From: Sycon ciliatum
Lineage: Eukaryota; Porifera; Calcarea; Leucosolenida; Sycettidae
Direction: 5' to 3'
DNA: 64,000 bases
Assembly: GCF_964019385.1 (NCBI RefSeq)
Contig: NC_088645.1
Span: 36,318,303 to 36,382,302 of the forward strand
Shown: in pieces, positions 1 to 10,254 of the stretch
Position numbering within the stretch: position 1 is the first letter of the stretch
Layout: each line of letters opens with the position of its first letter
Program-made: the position numbers and the translations under genes
Notes under the pieces: generated by a model
The model's database searches: none
What the model was told of the DNA's origin: nothing
The model's input: only the letters and a program-made list of their open reading frames with translations

Positions 1-42
1 CCAGACAACAACGAGTTCATGGAATTTTTAAGGATTTTTATG

Positions 43-83
43 TTATTCAAAATCGATTTTCGTGTTCCGCTCATCAGTGAATA
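43..83 (-). ncRNA. Hammerhead ribozyme, small type I, PLE-associated
   Basis: On the minus strand, stem I TATTCA (78-83) pairs with TGAATA (44-49). The core CTGATGA (71-77) is followed by a short weak stem II (62-70), then GAAA (58-61), a palindromic stem III ATCGAT (52-57), and a UU cleavage dinucleotide (50-51) just before the 3' half of stem I. A self-complementary stem III and minimal stem II are known from PLE ribozymes, which can act as dimers. Every conserved core base is present. Confidence 0.75.
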
Positions 84-163
84 GTATCGGAACTGAGGGT
101 ACTGTGTACAACAATAGAACATTTTATAACAGCATAATTAATTAAAAGTGTGAACAACAAAGG

Positions 164-243
164 AAGCTGTATGTATTCGTGTGCATAATCCTGTTCTTTG
201 TAAACAAAAGAAGCATGTAGTCGCGCTAAAGTTGTTCTCGTAG
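164..243 (+). pseudogene. PLE protein C-terminal tail fragment
   Basis: The frame reads EAVCIRVHNPVLCKQKKHVV and ends at TAG 241-243. This matches the conserved PLE endonuclease C-terminus (EALYIRxxxPxLCxQKExV), which is seen again at 780-1058 and three times at 36.7-42.2 kb. Only the tail survives and the rest of the gene is missing. The fragment runs out of the inverted pseudo-LTR arm. Confidence 0.7.
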
Positions 244-443
244 CTGGTTATCAGATGTAAATGTTGTGTCATGTTGCACTGTATCACTTCTTGCTTTGTG
301 GCTGCACTCAGTTATATACGTTAGCACTATGTTTGACACCTATTATGTAATGCTGTAGCACTTCCTTTGTTGTTCACACTTTTAATTAATTATGCTGTTA
401 TAAAATGTTCTATTGTTGTACACAGTACCCTCAGTTCCGATAC

Positions 444-483
444 TATTCACTGATTAGCGGAACACGAGAATCGATTTTGAATA
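444..483 (+). ncRNA. Decayed hammerhead ribozyme
   Basis: This is the mirror copy of the ribozyme at 43-83. Stem I and the ATCGAT stem III are kept, but the core reads CTGATTA (G8 changed) and GAAA reads GAGA. Both changes hit essential residues, so loss of cleavage is expected. Confidence 0.6.
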
Positions 484-610
484 ACATAAAAATCCTTAAA
501 AATTCCATGAACTCGTTGTTGTCTGGCCATGTCTGCATCGATTATACTCCTAATTGCACTAATAAATATTATTGTGCACTCATAACAACAGCAAAAATGA
601 AGAAAGTCAA

Positions 611-648
611 GTTCCATAACGTTTTCTTGTGACTGTCATCAGTGAAAC
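611..648 (-). ncRNA. Hammerhead ribozyme in the left PLE arm
   Basis: On the minus strand GTTTCA (643-648) pairs with TGGAAC (611-616) through one G-U wobble. Core CTGATGA lies at 636-642, followed by GAAA and a palindromic ACGT stem III, with a UA cleavage dinucleotide before the 3' strand of stem I. Stem II is short and poorly paired. Confidence 0.7.
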
Positions 649-779
649 GCCGTCAGATAAAAATGTAATAACTAAAACACACACTTATATACATGTAGCT
701 AATATGGTTTCAGGTAGAAATACAGCAGCTAACAAGTAAGGAGATGGAGACTGATGACGACGGATACGAGTAGGACGGG

Positions 780-1058
780 ATGGACGGCGGCATTGGAATG
801 GAGGTGGAGGATGAGAGTAGTGATGAGGAGGAGTTTGATGTTGACAAGAGGAAGTCCGCAGTGTACAAGCATTTAGTGTCCAGTCCAGAATGTCATAAGG
901 TGTTTGACGATTCCTGGTTTAGTGTTATTCGTTGCGCACGTTTCTTCAAGCAATTGCAGGTGTTGGAAGCTGTGTATATTCGACGGATTATTCGTACTCG
1001 TGACCCTATGCTATGTAAACAGAAAGAAAACGTTGTATCACTCACACTCTTCAAGTGA
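780..1058 (+). pseudogene. PLE endonuclease C-terminal fragment
   Basis: The 92-aa open frame ends with the PLE C-terminal signature: a conserved LEAVYIRR, then LCKQKENVVSLTLF near residues 80-91, and a stop. An acidic stretch (residues 8-22) precedes it. In complete PLEs this segment closes the GIY-YIG endonuclease. The reverse transcriptase and the GIY-YIG catalytic half are absent, so this is a 5'-truncated copy. The ATG may not be a true start. The fragment lies between two inverted pseudo-LTRs, as expected for a PLE 3' end. Confidence 0.75.
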
Positions 1059-1255
1059 TACACACGCACCATTACATTCATTCACACAGTATCACATTCA
1101 TCTGCCACTGCCTTTCTCACATACACTATATTCACACATTGCAAAGGTGCAAACTTCGCTTTTTGTACTTGTTAGCTGCTATATTTCTACCTGAAACCAT
1201 ATTAGCTACATGTATATAAGTGTGTGTTTTAGTTATTACATTTTTATGTGACGGC

Positions 1256-1293
1256 GTTCCACTGATGACAGTCACAAGAAAACGTTATGGAAC
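1256..1293 (+). ncRNA. Hammerhead ribozyme in the right PLE arm
   Basis: Stem I GTTCCA (1256-1261) pairs with TGGAAC (1288-1293), a perfect 6 bp. CTGATGA lies at 1262-1268, GAAA at 1278-1281, palindromic ACGT at 1282-1285, and UA at 1286-1287 with predicted cleavage after 1287. The region between the core halves (1269-1277) forms hardly any stem II, as in reported miniature PLE hammerheads. Confidence 0.8.
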
Positions 1294-1589
1294 TTGACTT
1301 TCTTCATTTTTGCTGTTGTTATGAGTGCACAATTTATCTTATTTATTGCCATTTTAATTTGAGTTAGACGCTCATAACTCTGGCTTTGGAGCGCCACATT
1401 GCGCTGTGGCGCTAATCATCTGGATCCACTGATGGATGGGTTGCTGGCTGTTGCTGTGTTCCTCTGGCCAGAAGCTCTCGAGACCGCCGAAGATCACCGA
1501 ACACGGTCAAAGGACACCAAAGTTATGAGCAGATAAGTAACTGGGCTCGCATATGCAGTGCATTCCTTGAAATAATTGTGCTACTTAAC

Positions 1590-1975
1590 GTGTTTTGGGG
1601 ATTTCCCCTCATCAGTTGAACCTGAGTAGGTCTAGGAAGATTGTGCCGGAAGAGCATTAATTTCCCTTCAGGCAAAGTGTGTTGGGGATTTCCCCTCATC
1701 AGTTGAACCTTAGTGGGTCTAGAAAGATTGTCCCTGAAGAGCATTACTTTCCCTTAAGGCAAAGTGTGTTGGGATTTCCCCTCATCAGTTGAACCTGAGT
1801 AGGTCTAGGAAGATTGTCCCTGAAGAGCATTACTTTCCCTTGAGGCAAAGTGTGTTGTGGATTTCCCCTCATCAGTTGAACCTGAGTAGGTCTAGGAAGA
1901 TTGTGCCTGAAGAGCATTACTTTCCCTTCAGGAAAAGTGTGTTGGGGATTTCCCTTCAGGCAAAGTGTAACTACT
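1590..1975 (-). repeat. 87-bp tandem array of hammerhead half-motifs
   Basis: The segment CCCCTCATCAGTTGAACC recurs at about 1605, 1692, 1778 and 1865, a period of 86-87 bp, with a partial fifth unit. On the minus strand each full unit has CTGATGA followed by a perfect GGGG...CCCC stem II, but the GAAA element reads AAAA or AACA and the stem I partner is missing. It is related to the intact ribozyme family at 36.2-41.4 kb and looks like amplified PLE pseudo-LTR debris. Confidence 0.75.
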
Positions 1976-3053
1976 GCTTCCTGTTCAATGCGCCCGACAG
2001 CAGCAGGGAGAAATTTACACCAGGGACCACCATCACAACTCTCTAATGAGACATGGGCAGCACAAACAGGGTTAGGTGACAGTTACAGTTGGCTGTGATT
2101 GAGTGGTTGAGGATATTTTAGCATATGTATAGGTATTCAGGGAAACACAGAGTAATCTAGTTGATAATATAGTAACATTGTTGCATGCACTTGCTGCTAT
2201 GAACTTGAAAACTCGATCCCTGTCATGTGCAGGTACGGTGTTATAGGCAGACTTGTCAGACAAAAAGAAGCCAAGCAACTGACGTTTCTCATGACTGGGA
2301 AGAACCTACAAGACTAGACATGCATGCTGGTCCAAACCAGATACATCCACCAAACATGTGTTCCTCTTCTACGCACAGCAGCTCGTGTCTCATTCTGCAC
2401 TCTTAGCACATGCTGTCCGCGTCACCATTTCGTGTTCTCGAGGTCTCCAACTCATCATCTGCGCTGCCTCCGCTGATCCGCTGATGGCTTGTCATCTGAG
2501 CGAAACTTCGTCCCGTTCACCTGATTCTTCTTGCTATGGACTATTGCAGGCAGCGGAGTACTTCTGGAGATCCAGCTGCCAAATATTCTAGTCGCTCGTG
2601 CCCCATCAAGAATTTGTAACGGAATCTTTCGTCAAGAATTTATTAAATTTTGTTTCGCTCTCTTTCGAGCGCATGATTTTGCAGGCGCTACCCAGAGCGC
2701 AAGCGCCTCCATGGAGGCGAAAACATTTCCCTGGACGCCCCAAGTGCCTGGCAGATAAACTGCAAAGGTTATGACAACAACTTATAGTGAAGCCACCAAG
2801 AGGAAAGCACTTTCAAAGCGATAGCGCAAGAAGTCTTTCCGCTTTGATCGCGGTGATTATAAAACGACATCGATTCGGTTTTTCGCCCATTGAAAAATCG
2901 CCAGGACCCCGGTTCTTGCTGCCGATGCCTCATATATTTATTATTTACTTATTCCACATCCTATATGGCGTGTAGTTGTGAATCCAAAGGGAGGGGGTGA
3001 AAGCCAACCGCGGCTGACGAGTCTAGAGAGAAATATGAATCTATAGTGTTTAC
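1976..3053. other. Intronic sequence, no recognised element
   Basis: No convincing coding region, RNA gene or terminal repeat is visible. The open frames here are short and lack family motifs. It lies downstream of the EGF-like exon at 3054-3176 on the minus strand, so it is probably intron. Confidence 0.4.
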
Positions 3054-3176
3054 CTTCACAGTCAGTTCCATTACTGAGAAACGCTGATGGGCATGTGCAC
3101 TGGTATGATCGGTATGTGTTTACACACATGGCCATTCCATTGCATTTATGAATGTTCAAGTTACATTCATCAGCAT
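3054..3176 (-). CDS. EGF-like (calcium-binding type) exon of a host gene
   Basis: This 123-bp exon is bounded by AG (acceptor side) and GTAAAC (donor side), phase 1 at both ends. It encodes a 41-residue EGF-like module opening with DADEC, the usual D-x-D/N-E-C calcium-binding start. Six cysteines follow in EGF spacing (DADEC, HKC, MC, QC, TC, DC). Such phase-1 single-domain exons are typical of extracellular matrix proteins, Notch-type receptors and fibrillin-like proteins. It is the leftmost exon seen of the gene that starts near 30.6 kb; later exons must lie beyond the window. The protein's identity is unknown. Confidence 0.85.
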
Positions 3177-3304
3177 CTGTTCAAAATACAAGTTCAAGCC
3201 TTGGATGTTCAACAGCTGTGGGTGTTGAAAAGGGGTGGGGGGGGGGGGGGAGTCTGAAGAAGAAGAAAAACAACAACTGCTGGTCACCACCATGACTAAA
3301 ACCA

Positions 3305-3450
3305 GAGACCTTCCAGCAATGGTGTACCTGTCATCCCATTAGAGACCTTCCAGCAATGGTGTACATGTCATCCCAGTAGAGACCTTCCTGCAATAGTGTA
3401 CCTGTCATCCCAGTACAGACCTTCCTGCAATAGTGTACCAGCAGAGACCT
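3305..3450. repeat. 37-bp minisatellite
   Basis: A unit beginning GAGACCTTCC(A/T)GCAAT repeats about four times with a 37-bp period and small substitutions. A G-run (about 3232-3250) lies just to the left. There is no coding support. Confidence 0.7.
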
Positions 3451-5258
3451 TGTCAACCTTACTAGTACGTTCAGACATTGAATAGGACATATCACAGATT
3501 TGGTACAGGAAACTGCGGCACAGCACAACTTCACAAAGGACCATTAGCATGCCGTGAAACGTCACCGGGAACGAGTTCATCGGAACGCACATGAAACACG
3601 GCGTGATTTAGGATTAGCTGCGCGCGTTAACAACCGGTCTACATGAGTCGGCTGCTTTCCAGTTTCGAACAGTTTTCTGATATAATTTTTGCGAACTTTT
3701 CCTTGAGAACAATTTTCAGCCTGCCTGACTTTTACCCGAAGGAAAGTGAAAGGAACTCCATGACAGCCACATCACCGATGGATGGGTGCAGCAAAGGATT
3801 GTGTTCACGAGGTCCATGCCAAAACAGTCTCCGAAAGACTTTACAACGGAGCCAGTCAGTTAATATTACGTTTCGGAGCAGCAGACAAAAATAAGCAAGC
3901 AAGCTGAAGGTTGTCTTGAACAAGCCTAATTCTTGGCACTTTGGTTACCCTCGATCCTGCTCTGTGTCATGTTAGTAATGGTTTGCAAAAATCAATGGTC
4001 CTACTGGTTGTTTGGTAGATTTCGCCATCATATTTATTCTAACAAGAATGGGTGAGATATTCTAGAAATTTGAGAAAAATCGCAAAGACAAAAAGAGGCG
4101 TGAATACGGTGCTTGAGTAAAACTCACTCGTTCTGAACTCGTCAAACACGAGCATGTTTCACTTGGTCCGGACGGGACTCTAACCCAGCTCCCCCTTCAC
4201 GTTGCCGTTTCACGGCTTGCTTATGGTCCCTACAGTCACAGCACTTTTAAAATTATTACATCAAGAAAAGCAAAACAATGGATGCGTCTCGTTATCAAGA
4301 GTATAATGATAAGCTCCCAAGAGTGCGCAATTCCTGATGCAGCGTGCCATGCACAATATGCATGTATGTTGTCCTATGACTGTGTTTTATGTATTGACTA
4401 GTACCCATCAAGTTTGAATGGCTACATAGTCCAAATCTTATACTCCGAATGTTAAAATAAGATACGACATTTGAGCCCAAAAAGCGGGGTGCAGCTGACA
4501 AAAACTCTCAAAACTATGTCAATGGCGGGTTGCTGTGGCTAGTGAGTTAACCCATTCAGCGCTACTGGGCCTTGCATATGGTACTCTGCATATAGATGCT
4601 AAAAACAGGGCCAATGGCAAGTTCTAAAACTCCAGGGTTCTGGCAACTGGAGTCCTCAAATATTTTGGAAGTGATTGCCAAGACTATCAACCACAGGGTG
4701 ACAGAATCGATACAGTCCCCAAAACGAATAGCGCACCACAATAGGGGATGCAAGTTTGCTCAAATTCTGTGAAATACGCGATATGCGTGCAATTGCAGCT
4801 GAAAGATCGCTGAAAAGAGAAGAAAAAAGACGCATAGTGTTTCCAAGCAGGATCCGTACTCGCGACCTATCATACAAGAGGCAGGATCATGATCCAACCG
4901 ACTAACAGTGTTTTTACACCCCAGACAGTGCCAGAAATCACTATGCCGTATTATCTCTAATATAAGCACTGCCCATTATTTTTTAAATGTACCTCCTCCC
5001 CGTGCTATTAATGGAGACGTTCCTTTATTGGAGACTGTTCCATTATTATTTCAACCTCATTTCAGAGGCATGTTGCCATGTCAAATTCATGTTAAACACA
5101 CACATTTCAGGGTTTTTTCGCCGGTACAGATAATGAATTTACACAGTGTGCTTATAATGGAAACTGAGCCCTCTATTTTTTTGAATGCCGCTCCAAGGTG
5201 TTCTATTATTGGAGACGTGATTTTATTGGAGACTGTGCTTGTATTAGAGATGATAGTC
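3451..5258. other. Intronic sequence with possible SINE remnants
   Basis: No gene is recognised. Segments near 4160-4240 and 4850-4900 resemble degenerate tRNA-type promoter pieces in antisense, but the A and B boxes are too decayed to call. The left end of the hAT transposon follows. Confidence 0.3.
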
Positions 5259-5377
5259 TAGTGGTGAAACGGTAACCCTTTAAGCTAACACACGTGTACC
5301 TGGCTTAACGGGCGGGTTATCCGGTACCCTTTAGCAAGCCATACACGTTTTACAAGAACATTGCCTGGTGCGGGAAT

Positions 5378-5543
5378 GCCACTGCATTGCCACTGCATTG
5401 TCACTGCTTTGTCACTGCATTGCCACTGCATTGTCACTGCATTGTCACTGCATTGTCACTGCATTGTCACTGCATTGTCACTGCATTGTCACTGCATTGT
5501 CACTGCATTGTCACTGCATTGTCACTGCATTGTCACTGCATTG
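5378..5543. repeat. 11-bp minisatellite, left part
   Basis: About fifteen tandem copies of TCACTGCATTG with T/C variation. The unit has no stop codon in any frame, which explains the long HCHCIVTAL-type frames; these are not genes. The same array resumes at 6558-6625, on the far side of a LINE insertion. Confidence 0.9.
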
Positions 5544-5544
5544 T

Positions 5545-6557
5545 ATTTGTACTTGTATTTGAATTTATGGATTCTCCACAGGCCTTAGCCTAAATCGAGG
5601 GAGTCTCCGTCAACAGCTTATGAAGAAGAAGCTGAGGAGAAAATAAAAATAGGAAATAGAATGATGCGGGGTGGTAGTAATATAACACAGTGCTCTATGA
5701 CATCGCTACTCTACGTGGAATGAAACCAGAGGGCTCATAACGGGTGATAGCAAAGTGTGTGCGGACAAGAGCGGTAAAACATTTTGGGCTGGATACAGTA
5801 CAAATGGCAGCCGGGAGGGAGTTCCATGTGGCAGTGGTGACAAAGAGAAAGGTGGCACGGGTGTGTGTGTTGGCTCTAGCAGGTGGGAGTAGATGTTGGG
5901 GGCGCCTGGCGCTGTTTGACACTGAGTAGCCTAGGTCCTCCAGGGTCGTCATCTGGCTATTGATAAGGTGGTGGAGCTCAAGAAGGCACTGAATGTGTCT
6001 TCGCCATGGGAGGCTGGGCCACTGAAGGTGCGCGAAAAGTGAGGCTTTGGGCTCCGTTTGAGGAGGGTACACGCCATACTTCCGCAGGATCACACGTGCC
6101 ACTCTTGCCTGTAGCCGTTCAAGGGTAGTAGCCTGAGCACTGGAGAGTTGAAATTGCCAGAGGGATGAGGCGTATTCAACCACATGTCGAACATATCTAG
6201 TGTACAAGCGGCTGGCTATGGCTGGGGTGATACGCTTGGTCATGTGGATCAGCAGGACTGCTCGCTGGCGAAACTTTGTCGTGATGGTGGCGACGTGGTT
6301 GGTGAAGTCGAGGCTAGAGTCCAAGATGACCCCAAGGTGTCGGTGAGTCGTTACATCAGACACGTCATCTCCCTGCATTCACAGGTGCGGAGTCGGATGA
6401 GTAGGGTGGGCACGTTCTGTACGACTTCTAGGAGAGAACTGCATGGTGCAAGACTTCGAAGGGTTGAAGCACCCTCCGACTGAATCAGCCCACTGCAGAA
6501 CGCCATCAGTGGCGGCCTGGAGGGGGTGGACCATTTGTTGTTGGTTAGGTCCTCCGG
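5545..6557 (-). mobile_element. LINE 3' end inserted into the minisatellite
   Basis: A minus-strand non-LTR retrotransposon, truncated at its 5' end. The RT C-terminal region and tail domain are recognisable, and the 3' UTR ends in an AAATACAAGTAC-like tail at 5545-5560. The flanking minisatellite on both sides shows that the element landed inside the array. The same 3' UTR family recurs at about 30640. Confidence 0.75.
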
Positions 6558-6564
6558 CTGTCAC
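5695..6564 (-). pseudogene. LINE reverse transcriptase C-terminal part, with in-frame stop
   Basis: Two reading frames, 6379-6564 and 5695-6378, are in register and separated by a single TGA. The first carries an RT segment (GGCFNPSKSCTMQF); the second begins with the RT-thumb motif HRHLGVILDSSLDF near residues 13-26. A LINE tail follows (RLQARVARVILRKYG; TWNSLPAAICTVSSPKCF). The FADD catalytic box is missing. This is a dead, 5'-truncated copy in antisense inside the hAT 3' region. Confidence 0.75.
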
Positions 6565-6625
6565 TGCATTGTCACTGCATTGTCACTGTATTGCAACTGC
6601 ATTGCCACTGCATTGCCACTGGTTA
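6558..6625. repeat. 11-bp minisatellite, right part
   Basis: Continuation of the TCACTGCATTG array on the other side of the LINE insertion, with more unit variation. Confidence 0.85.
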
Positions 6626-6705
6626 TGATCGTAAGCACAAAGCCTCTTTTATGGGCGTTCCGGAAATATTTCTCACCAGAATGAATCTTCTTCTTCAGAA
6701 AGAAA

Positions 6706-6711
<6 letters not shown>

Positions 6712-6785
<74 letters not shown>
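6712..6785. repeat. (GA)n microsatellite
   Basis: About 37 uninterrupted AG dinucleotides just downstream of the hAT transposase stop codon. They create spurious Arg/Glu and Ser/Leu frames. Confidence 0.95.
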
Positions 6786-6787
<2 letters not shown>

Positions 6788-6836
6788 CAGGCACACACAC
6801 ATACACGCACACACAGGGAGAGAGAGCATGAACTAT

Positions 6837-8018
6837 CTACACTTCAATTGGCTGTGAAGGAAGATCTCGCAGTGAAGGTTCATCATCGTCTTCGACTGCA
6901 GCCAAGACAAGTGGCATGGCCGGCTTCGGTGGCGCAGGAACTCGTACATCGATGATGTGGGCGTTCTTGTGCAGAAAGACTTGTGCATCGATCATTTCTG
7001 CAGACAACATGCTCCGGCGCTTGTGGACGATCTGCCCAGCAAAGGAAAACACGCGCTCAGCTGCAACAGAAGTTGCTGGAATGCACAAGTACTTCCGTGC
7101 TAGTGGAGCCAAGCGTGGAAATCGGGCAGCATTTGTGCTCCACCACAACAGAGGGTCAACAGAGCGCTTGACTGGCTTTTCAGCCAGATAAGCTGCTACC
7201 TCTGCTTCGATGGATCCCTCGCTATCCTCATCCTCACCGTCCTCGCAAAGCAGCTGATCCAGGAGGCAGCGGCATTTTGCTGGTGGCTCGGAGCTATAGC
7301 TTGAAGATTCCGTGCAGGGCGAGCAGCCGACACTTGCGTAGCTGATGAGCGTTTGCTGCACTTCATGTTGCTGCTCCAAGTCGAGGAACTTTAGAGCCCG
7401 AAACCGAGGGTCCAATGCAGCAGCAAGCACTGCCTCTCTGTTGACATCTAAGCCATCCAAATGAAAGCGCCTAGTTATACTATCCGCAAATGCCTGCTTC
7501 ACGCATGCCACTACCAGCAGATCGTCATCATCTCCGGTCTGGCAATGGGACTTCAGTGCCGTCAGTAGGGGAAGAAGCCTGGACAGGGTTGAGTACTGCT
7601 CACCGCCCAAAGATGTCGTCACCTGGTCCACCGACCTCAGGAAATCGAGGAGATGTTCAGCAGTGGCCCACTGGTCTGCGGACAAGTCCATGGAGCGGCG
7701 ATCTTTGTCTGGCATATCCGCAAGGACCAACTGCACAGGCACTTTCAGCTGGACAAGACGATGTAACATCAGGTACACACTGTTCCATCTTGTTGCACAA
7801 TCCTGAACCAGGTGCTTCACTTCCTTCGCACCAACAAGACGTTGCTTATCTTCAAGCTGGCCAGTTTTCAAGGCGGAATGCTTGAAATGTCCAACTAAGT
7901 GGCGGCACTTTGCAAACAGGTTTGCTAAGGTCTTCTTATCCAGGGAGTAATGCATTTTGAATTCGGTGAGCAGCACAGACAAGGGATGGCCATTTCAACT
8001 CTTCCCACAAGATACGGC
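6837..8018 (-). pseudogene. hAT transposase exon 2 (C-terminal half, frameshifted)
   Basis: Exon 2 follows an AG acceptor at 8019-8020. Its first residues (RILWEELKWPSLVCAAHRIQ) continue the exon 1 frame and match the hAT transposase core. The frame then shifts before the long open part (381 codons to the stop at 6837). That part has the KCRHLVGHFKHS region, a LDPRFRALKF motif, and the C-terminal dimerisation domain (SVDPLLWWSTN, then ATSVAAERVFSFAGQI). The break near 7940 probably inactivates the gene unless it is a sequencing error. hAT transposases excise and reinsert DNA and give 8-bp target duplications. Confidence 0.8.
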
Positions 8019-8134
8019 CTGGAGTTGCACAAAAACAAAGGACAAAGAGCTCAATTTTTGCTACGGTAAGTGAATGAATTTTCATATTTCAACACTTTAT
8101 TCGTTGGTTCCCTTGCCACATGCATGCATGCATG

Positions 8135-8203
<69 letters not shown>

Positions 8204-8383
8204 TGGTATGTATGTATGTATGTATGTGCAAAGGATCCATCTGTTTAGCAGCGTGACTTATTCAAACTGCACACTCTGTCCACCAAGTCAAATGCACAAT
8301 TATCATTCTAGTTACCTGGCACTCATCTCCAAAATGCAATTCTATAAAATTAATTAGTATAATGGTTGTAGTTCCATGCTTAC
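8019..8383 (-). other. Intron of the hAT transposase, with (GT)n microsatellite
   Basis: The donor GTAAGC (8378-8383) and acceptor CAG join exon 1 (..NVKYAG) to exon 2 (RILWEEL..) in frame across a split glycine codon. The 365-bp intron contains a GT repeat at about 8137-8203. Confidence 0.75.
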
Positions 8384-9146
8384 CTGCATATTTCACGTTC
8401 GCCGCCTGGTCATGCACAATGCCACAGATTTTGGCTGGATCGACGTCATATTTGCGCACAGCGGACTCTATCTGCTCACTGATGCGAACACCTGTGTGGG
8501 AACCAGGGAACTCAGTTGTCTCCAACGTGCATGATGCCATTTTCCAGCTCGCGTCCACGAAATGCGCTGTAGTCGTGGCGAATGCATGCGTTGCCTTGGA
8601 CGTCCAAATGTCGGTGGTCAATGCAACATAGCTTACGTCGGCCAGCTTCCCCTTCAAAAGAGTCACACCGTCGGCGTGATCCTTGCGGACAAGTTTAGCA
8701 ATATGGGTTCTCGAAGGAAGCACATATCCGGGCTCAACAAAATCCATCAGCTCCTTTAGGCCAGAGTCCGTGACTAGGCTGAGCGGCCGCCCATCTAGCC
8801 AGGTCCACCGTGCCAGGATCTTGGTGATGGCCATTGCACGAGGAGCCGACACAACCCGCACTTTGGCCGCTTTCGCCTGAGCGAACTTCGCGATGGTCGG
8901 CTGAGAGTCCACTTTCTTGGCAGTGCTGGTCTGCTCCACGAAGTCAGAGGGGTGGGGATTTTTCAGGTGCCTCTGCAAGTTCGATGTCGAGGAGCCATCG
9001 TACTTCAGCACATCCTCACACAATAAACACTTCGCTTGATGGCCCTCGACATTGCGAGTGAAGAATTTCCACACTGCGGAACGTGCCTGGCGACTGAACG
9101 GAGTCGATGCGCTCGAAGGAGCTTGGGACAGAGTCAAAGAGTTCGA
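8384..9146 (-). CDS. hAT transposase exon 1 with BED zinc finger
   Basis: The chosen start is the internal Met at 9146 (MSNSLTLSQAPSS), because the upstream part of the frame has no family resemblance. A BED zinc finger follows (VWKFFTRNV, KCLLCEDVLKYDGSSTSNLQ, RHLKNPHP; C-x2-C with H-x4-H-type spacing). Next are the hAT DNA-binding/linker region and the first catalytic-core strand (VALTTDIWTSKATHAFATTT), then GIVHDQAANVKYAG at the exon end. It joins exon 2 through the intron at 8019-8383. Exon 1 shows no stop, so decay is confined to exon 2. Confidence 0.8.
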
Positions 9147-9609
9147 CATCGCAAACTTGCAAAGACAACCTAAACACTTCAGTTCAAACAAACAAACAAG
9201 GAGATGACTCGACTTGTTCAAAACTTGCTCCAACAGGCAACACTGAAGAGTATTTCCCACAACAACGAATCTTATCCGGTTGAGTGTCGACGGTACGGTT
9301 CACGCAGCGGTTGGAAACTATTTTTAGAGACGACAGTTACTAGTACCTTCCGGATTTCGTGCCAGGATGACATGCAGGTACGAGTGACAAGCACTGCATG
9401 CATGCACTGCGCTACATGCAAAACGGTCACATGGAGCGAAATCGATCAAGAACTAAACGCTCAAACTGTACATCGACTGTGCGTTGTACGACTGTGCAAG
9501 TCAGCACCGTACCGTACTGTCGTACAGGACTAACGGGTACTCGTTTGCTAACGGATCAGCAGCTAAACGAACGGGTACCCAGGTACCCGGATCACCCGTT
9601 TCACCCCTA

Positions 9610-9858
9610 GATAATACGGTATCCCATTATATCCAATGACGTCTATAAACATCATCCCGCGCAAAGGGGGTGGGGGGGGGGGGGCATTTTCAGCGTTCAA
9701 TGGATTACTACATGGAATGGAACTACCACGCGGCAATGCTGTATGGAGGTGCATAATAGCTGGGTTTGGTCGGTTGCTTACTGGTGTGGGTGAAAGTAGC
9801 TGCCAAAATGGCGGTCTGATGCTCCCCCCCCCCCCTATCTCACTTTTGTTCAGTTAGG
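9610..9858. other. Short intronic stretch with G-run
   Basis: Contains a G-run (about 9667-9685) and a C-run (about 9827-9835). No gene is seen. Confidence 0.5.
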
Positions 9859-10189
9859 TTAAGGTAGCTCGAACCACTTTCGCCATGAAAAACCTTTTAA
9901 CAGAAGAAGTGCTGCTTTCTCTGTTCTAAGTTGTTCTCTAGCATGCATGGACTGCGGAAATGATATTCCTATGGGGCATACTTATGTATTTTGTTGTACT
10001 TATGGCCACTTGAAAATGCGAAAAACGCAATTTTCGTTACTTCGAGGCCCCATAAGTACCACAAAGTACATAAGCACCCCATAGGAATATCATTTCCGCA
10101 GTCAATGCATGCTAGAGAACAACTTAGAACAAAGAAAATAGCACTTCTTCTGTAAAAGTTTTTTTCACCTCCAAAGTGGTTTACCTTAA
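9859..10189. mobile_element. Foldback/MITE with long inverted arms
   Basis: The element begins TTAAGGTA and ends TACCTTAA. The two halves are reverse complements along about 150 bp (both contain the block from ACAGAAGAAGTGCT through GGAAATGATATTCC), with a short centre near 10020. There is no coding capacity. It is a miniature inverted-repeat element of unknown superfamily. Confidence 0.75.
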
Positions 10190-10254
10190 TGCACAACTAC
10201 GTACACATGATCAAAGTATGACATCATTGATCGATACATGTATCAAACTCTTAC

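Larger units (their letters stand above)
1..526. repeat. PLE pseudo-LTR inverted pair (arms 1-166 and 361-526)
   Basis: The first 166 bases return as a reverse complement at 361-526 with only a few differences. The 194-bp spacer starts with the last codons of a Penelope-like (PLE) protein followed by 3' UTR-like sequence. PLEs are known for pseudo-LTRs in direct or inverted order, and this fits. Each arm holds a hammerhead-like motif, intact in the left arm and mutated in the right. The left arm begins at the window edge and may extend beyond it. Confidence 0.8.
571..1333. repeat. PLE pseudo-LTR inverted pair (arms 571-738 and 1166-1333)
   Basis: Two 168-bp arms are near-perfect reverse complements and flank a PLE 3' coding end and its 3' UTR. 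The arrangement matches the unit at 1-526 but the sequence differs, so this is a second PLE subfamily. Both arms keep a hammerhead core. Transcription through the unit would give a long hairpin RNA. Confidence 0.8.
5259..9609 (-). mobile_element. hAT (ZBED-type) DNA transposon with nested insertions
   Basis: The ends carry imperfect inverted repeats: TAGTGGTGAAACGG at 5259 and, in reverse complement, TAGGGGTGAAACGG ending at 9609. Flanks GATAGTC and GATAATA may be a decayed 8-bp target duplication. Inside lies a two-exon transposase on the minus strand (8384-9146 and 6837-8018). The 3' half is swollen by an 11-bp minisatellite, a LINE fragment and a GA microsatellite. A frame break in exon 2 suggests it is no longer autonomous. 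Confidence 0.75.

Noticed and set aside
5361-5593. Open frames with repeated His-Cys-Ile-Val-Thr-Ala-Leu in all three plus frames
   Set aside because: They are translations of an 11-bp minisatellite that lacks stop codons; not genes.
8070-8357. Cys-Val repeat frames here and at 16127-16384 and 22113-22729
   Set aside because: Read-through of GT/CA microsatellites; only the EGF exon inside 22146-22277 has splice and domain support.
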